Assembly: GCA_946620335.1 (NCBI GenBank)
Contig: CAMONF010000203.1
Location: forward strand, 1-9,690
Source of the DNA: an uncultured Clostridia bacterium
GTDB taxonomy: Bacteria; Bacillota; Clostridia; Lachnospirales; Lachnospiraceae
Direction: 5' to 3'
DNA length: 9,690 nucleotides
Shown here in pieces: positions 6,867-9,690 of this stretch. The notes under the pieces are model-generated. The model made no database searches. It saw only the letters and a list, made by a program, of their open reading frames with translations, and was not told the origin of the DNA. The translations under genes were made by a program, and so were the position numbers. The first letter of the stretch is position 1; every line of letters starts with the position of its first letter.

Positions 6867-8570
6867 ATGAAGGCACAGAACACTCTCTACTTACTCACCG
6901 GCGCAGCAGGATTCCTCGGCAGCCACATCTGCTCCCAGCTCATCGAGCGCGGCGACAAGGTCCGCGCCTTCGTCTTAAAGGGCGATCCCGCCGTCAAATA
7001 CATTCCCGAAGGCGTAGAAATCTTCGAAGGCGACCTCTGCAGCGCGGAGGACTGCGACAGGTTCTTCAACGTTTCCGAAGGCACCGAGACCATCTGCATC
7101 CACTGCGCCAGCATGGTCACCGTAAATCCCGACTACAGCGAGAAGCTGATGGCAGTCAACGTCGGCGGCACCGAGAACATCATCGCCGCGGTCAAGAATC
7201 ATCCGGAGTGCAGAAAGCTGGTCTACGTTTCCAGCACTGGCGCCATCCCCGAGCTTCCCAAGGGCCAGAAGATCAAGGAAGTCAGCCAGTTCGTTCCCTA
7301 CGATGACGACAAGGTCGTCGGCTGGTACAGCCGCAGCAAGGCCATCGCCACCCAGAAGGTCCTGGACGCCGCGGCCGAAGGTATGAACGCCTGCGTCGTA
7401 CATCCCAGCGGCATCCTCGGTCCCAACGACCACGCCATCAGCGAGACCACAGGCACCGTCATCAAGATCATGAACGGCGAGATGCCGGTGGGCATGGGCG
7501 GCAGCTTCAACCTCTGCGACGTCAGAGACCTGGCCTTCGGCACCATCGCCGCCTGCGACAAGGGCCGCAAGGGCGAGTGCTACATCCTCGGCAACAAGGA
7601 GGTCACCCTCAAGGAAGTCGCCAAGATGCTCCACGACGCCTCCGGCTGCAAGCAGCCCCTCTTCTACGTACCCATCGCCATGGCCTACAGGCTGGCCGCT
7701 TCCATGGAGAAGAAGGCTGCCAAGACCGGCGAGAAGCCGCTGATGACCAACTTCGCCGTCTACAACCTGGACCGCAACAACAGCTTCGACTACTCCAAGG
7801 CTGAGCGGGAGCTGGGCTACCACACCCGTCCTTACATCGAGACCCTGACCGATGAGGCCCGGTGGCTGGTGAAGGAAGGTTACATCAAGGGGAATGTTCA
7901 CATTTCCGAAGAGCCGGCAGCGGCGCCCACCATCCAGGAGCAGATGGTCAGCGTCTTTAACGACAGGAACCTCATCGACGAGGTGGCCGGGGCGGAAAAT
8001 GCAGACCAGCTCGAGGCCGTTCTGGACCTGGCCGGCATCACGAACTTCGACCGCGCCACTGTGGAGCAGTCTTATAACAACATCGCCATGAGCCGTAACT
8101 CCCTGGCGATCCGGGATCTCTTCCGCGATCACAACTACTACAGCTGCTCCCGCAAGCTTGCGGCCATGGGCATTGAGACCACCCCGGCCGAGTTCGACCT
8201 GATCCGCGACATCCTGGGCGCTTCCAAGGACGCCGAAATGGGCTCTGAGATTGACACCAAGTCCGGCATCGAGTCCGCGGCCGAGGTCCTCAAGGCCTAT
8301 GGTTACTACCACATCACCAGCGACTTTATCACGACCATGCTCCAGTACGCCGGCCTGCTCGATGAGGAAGGTGTTTTCACCGAGAAGGATTACGAGGAGA
8401 TGAGCGGCATGGACTTCGAGCATCGCTGCACCAGATACATCAACAAGCTCCAGGCCATCGGCGTCATCGCCGGCCTCCGCTTCGGCATCCACGACAGCTT
8501 CGAGACGCCGTACCTGATCGCCATCGCCGGCAGTGCGGCCCTGATCAAGGAGAGAGCAGCCCAGGCCTGA
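6867..8570 (+). CDS. extended SDR (NAD-dependent epimerase/reductase-like) fused to an unrecognised helical C-terminal domain
   Basis: AAAGGAG (6851-6857) lies 9 nt before the ATG at 6867. An upstream in-frame GTG at 6795 has no such site, so I reject that longer form. The protein has 567 aa. Residues 1-345 are an extended SDR: nucleotide-binding TGAAGFLG (11-18), GDL at 55-57, VSSTGA with Ser122/Ser123, and the YxxxK pair Tyr154/Lys158 in WYSRSKA, then HPSGILGPND (179-188). The closest style is dihydroflavonol-4-reductase / 3-beta-HSD-like reductases, about 330 aa. The substrate cannot be called. Residues about 355-567 follow a proline-alanine linker (EEPAAAPTIQEQ) and look all-helical, with no family I can name. 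Codons are strongly biased to C/G endings, suggesting high expression. It probably forms an operon with the SDR gene 128 nt downstream. Confidence 0.85.
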   Translation: MKAQNTLYLLTGAAGFLGSHICSQLIERGDKVRAFVLKGDPAVKYIPEGVEIFEGDLCSAEDCDRFFNVSEGTETICIHCASMVTVNPDYSEKLMAVNVGGTENIIAAVKNHPECRKLVYVSSTGAIPELPKGQKIKEVSQFVPYDDDKVVGWYSRSKAIATQKVLDAAAEGMNACVVHPSGILGPNDHAISETTGTVIKIMNGEMPVGMGGSFNLCDVRDLAFGTIAACDKGRKGECYILGNKEVTLKEVAKMLHDASGCKQPLFYVPIAMAYRLAASMEKKAAKTGEKPLMTNFAVYNLDRNNSFDYSKAERELGYHTRPYIETLTDEARWLVKEGYIKGNVHISEEPAAAPTIQEQMVSVFNDRNLIDEVAGAENADQLEAVLDLAGITNFDRATVEQSYNNIAMSRNSLAIRDLFRDHNYYSCSRKLAAMGIETTPAEFDLIRDILGASKDAEMGSEIDTKSGIESAAEVLKAYGYYHITSDFITTMLQYAGLLDEEGVFTEKDYEEMSGMDFEHRCTRYINKLQAIGVIAGLRFGIHDSFETPYLIAIAGSAALIKERAAQA

Positions 8571-8588
8571 AGAATCTGAGACGGAAGT

Positions 8589-8661
8589 GGGAATCAGGGA
8601 CGGTTCCTTTTCCCACTTTTCGATTCTCAAAAAGTGGGAAAAGGAACCGTCCCTGATTTCC
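8589..8661. repeat. near-perfect 32-bp hairpin of GGGACGGTTCC units between the two SDR genes
   Basis: Arms 8589-8620 and 8630-8661 pair at 31 of 32 positions around a 9-nt loop. The first arm is one forward unit beginning GTGGGAATCA at 8587, and the second is one reversed unit. No T-run follows on the plus strand (the next bases are AGAAAAAGC), so it is a poor intrinsic terminator for the first SDR gene. It is more likely a read-through, RNA-processing or mRNA-stability element inside an operon. It ends 25 nt before the downstream ribosome binding site. Confidence 0.9.
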
Positions 8662-8698
8662 AGAAAAAGCGCAGCCCAGAGGGCGAAAGGAGACGAAG

Positions 8699-9535
8699 AT
8701 GGAAGAGAACAGAAAGAAAGTATGCGTTATTACCGGCGGCGGCTCCGGCATGGGCCTGGCCACCGCCCGCCGCATGGTCAAAAAGGGATATTACACCATC
8801 CTCTGCGGCCGCACGGTCAGCAAGCTGGAAAATGCAGTCAAGGAGCTGCAGGAAGCAGGCGGCGAAGCCGAAGCCTTCCCCTGCGACGTCTCCGACCGGG
8901 AGAGCTGCTTCGCCCTGGCCCGGCACGCTGCTGAGTGCGGCGACGTGAAGGTCATGCTCCATATCGCGGGCATGAGCCCCCACATGGGAGACCCGGAGAA
9001 GATCATGGCCGGCAATGCCCTGGGCACGGTCAACATCAACGACGCTTTCTACGAGGTCATGGCCTCGGGCGGCTGCCTCATCGACACCAGCAGCATGTCC
9101 GCCTACCTGACTCCGGCATTCATCATGCCGACAGGCGCTTATCCGCTCTCCCGCACTGACCGGGCCAAGTTCATGAAGAAAATGATGGCACGTGTCAACA
9201 TGATGCCGAAGAAGACCCGGACCGGCGTGGCCTACAGCTTAAGCAAGCATTTCGTCATCTGGTTCGCCAAGACCGACGCCGCCAGGTTCGGCGCCAAGGG
9301 CGTCCGCGTCCTGAGCGTGACCCCGGGCAACTTCGAGACGCCCATGGGCGCCCTGGAGAAGGACGAGGCCGGCACCTACCTCAAGTTCAACGCCATCAAG
9401 CGGAACGGAAAACCTGAGGAGATCGCCGCGCTTTATGAGATGCTTTCCGACGAGCAGCTGGGTTACCTCACCGGCGCAGACATCATTTGCGACGGCGGAT
9501 GCGTGGCCAGCGGAGCGGGGGCCTTTTCGAGGTAA
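8699..9535 (+). CDS. classical short-chain dehydrogenase/reductase
   Basis: The product is 278 aa, in the normal range for classical SDRs. AAAGGAG (8686-8692) lies 6 nt before the ATG. The cofactor motif is TGGGSGMG (12-19). Arg38 after the second strand (ILCGRT) favours NADP(H), and Asp63 in CDV contacts adenine. The catalytic set appears intact: Ser132 in TSSMSAY and Tyr179/Lys183 in YSLSK. The usual NNAG motif is LHIAG (87-91) here. An insertion of about 35 residues between the Ser strand and the Tyr helix (140-174, rich in Met and Lys) recalls the 3-alpha-HSD/carbonyl-reductase group, where that region shapes substrate entry and oligomer contacts. The C-terminus DIICDGG is typical. The substrate is unknown; a steroid or bile-acid role is possible but unsupported. 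It lies downstream of the extended SDR gene and is probably co-transcribed across the hairpin. Confidence 0.9.
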   Translation: MEENRKKVCVITGGGSGMGLATARRMVKKGYYTILCGRTVSKLENAVKELQEAGGEAEAFPCDVSDRESCFALARHAAECGDVKVMLHIAGMSPHMGDPEKIMAGNALGTVNINDAFYEVMASGGCLIDTSSMSAYLTPAFIMPTGAYPLSRTDRAKFMKKMMARVNMMPKKTRTGVAYSLSKHFVIWFAKTDAARFGAKGVRVLSVTPGNFETPMGALEKDEAGTYLKFNAIKRNGKPEEIAALYEMLSDEQLGYLTGADIICDGGCVASGAGAFSR

Positions 9536-9667
9536 AATGGGAATCAGGGACGGTTCCTTTTCCCACTTTTTATTCTATGAAAAGGTGGAAAAGGAACCGT
9601 CCCTTAATCCCCATTTCCTTCTTTTTCTCCTTCGAGAAGTGGGAGCAGGGAACGTCCCTGATTCGCC
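9533..9667. repeat. hairpin of two GGGACGGTTCC units plus a rearranged third unit, possible terminator
   Basis: Arms at about 9536-9570 and 9580-9617 form an imperfect stem with one bulge. The left arm begins directly at the SDR stop codon (TAA 9533-9535). The stem is followed by CCTTCTTTTTCTCC, T-rich enough for a weak terminator. At 9637-9664 a third copy has the left end GTGGGA and the right end CCCTGATTC but a changed core, AGGGAACGTCCCT, that is itself palindromic. This looks like a collapsed or rearranged forward-reverse pair. The last bases, 9668-9690, show nothing else. Confidence 0.75.
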
Positions 9668-9690
9668 TTTTTCCTCCAAACGGCCCCCCC

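Noticed and set aside
6975..8630. Long open frame of about 550 codons on the minus strand opposite the extended SDR gene
   Set aside because: It is the mirror of the strong C-ending codon bias of the SDR gene. It would start inside the intergenic hairpin and has no recognisable domain.
8699..9535. Assignment as a specific bile-acid 7-alpha, 7-beta or 3-alpha hydroxysteroid dehydrogenase
   Set aside because: Only general SDR motifs can be seen; no bai-type neighbours or diagnostic residues support a named substrate.
9684..9690. Run of seven C at the right edge
   Set aside because: It is too short and lies at the window boundary; it may be chance or an assembly effect and supports no claim.

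Overview
The window looks like a chromosomal segment from a Gram-positive anaerobe of the Clostridia, perhaps Lachnospiraceae- or Oscillospiraceae-like. This is an inference from strong AGGAGG-type ribosome binding sites, a lipobox lipoprotein, an OmpR-type response regulator next to a short two-pass histidine kinase, a family-78 glycoside hydrolase, and GC-rich genes with C/G-ending codons. No rRNA, tRNA, CRISPR array, transposase gene or phage gene was found.

Layout, left to right. (1) A GH78 alpha-L-rhamnosidase-like gene on the minus strand runs off the left edge (1-2139). (2) Its upstream region carries a candidate promoter and a 150-bp palindromic element (2238-2387). (3) A more AT-rich pair of small overlapping plus-strand genes follows: an unrecognised 88-aa protein and a 92-aa DUF4160-like protein (2515-3043). 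(4) Next is a 541-aa lipoprotein whose C-terminal part resembles the RsiV/DUF3298 domain (3116-4741). (5) It converges on a minus-strand two-component system, response regulator then histidine kinase (6592 down to 4820). (6) Divergent from the regulator is a plus-strand pair of short-chain dehydrogenase/reductase (SDR) genes (6867-8570 and 8699-9535). The first fuses an extended SDR to about 210 C-terminal residues I do not recognise. The second is a classical SDR.

The most unusual feature is not a gene. About ten copies of a short palindromic unit with core GGGACGGTTCC/T sit in four intergenic gaps and in none of the genes. Most are paired head-to-head into long hairpins. Two subtypes have different ends, GTGGGAA...TTCCCAC and TGAAAC...GTTTCA, but each is self-complementary, as expected for a selected or mobilised hairpin (a REP/MITE-like family). 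One hairpin fills the gap between the convergent lipoprotein and kinase genes, with both stop codons inside its outer arms.

The shared intergenic region 6593-6866 contains a good minus-strand promoter for the regulator. It also holds a perfect 11-bp tandem repeat (GAAAGATAAAC twice) plus an inverted GATAAAC half, the layout expected of an OmpR/PhoB-family operator. A reasonable hypothesis is that the two-component system controls the divergent dehydrogenase pair. The short extracytoplasmic loop of the kinase suggests sensing within or at the membrane. The substrates of the SDR enzymes cannot be read from sequence.
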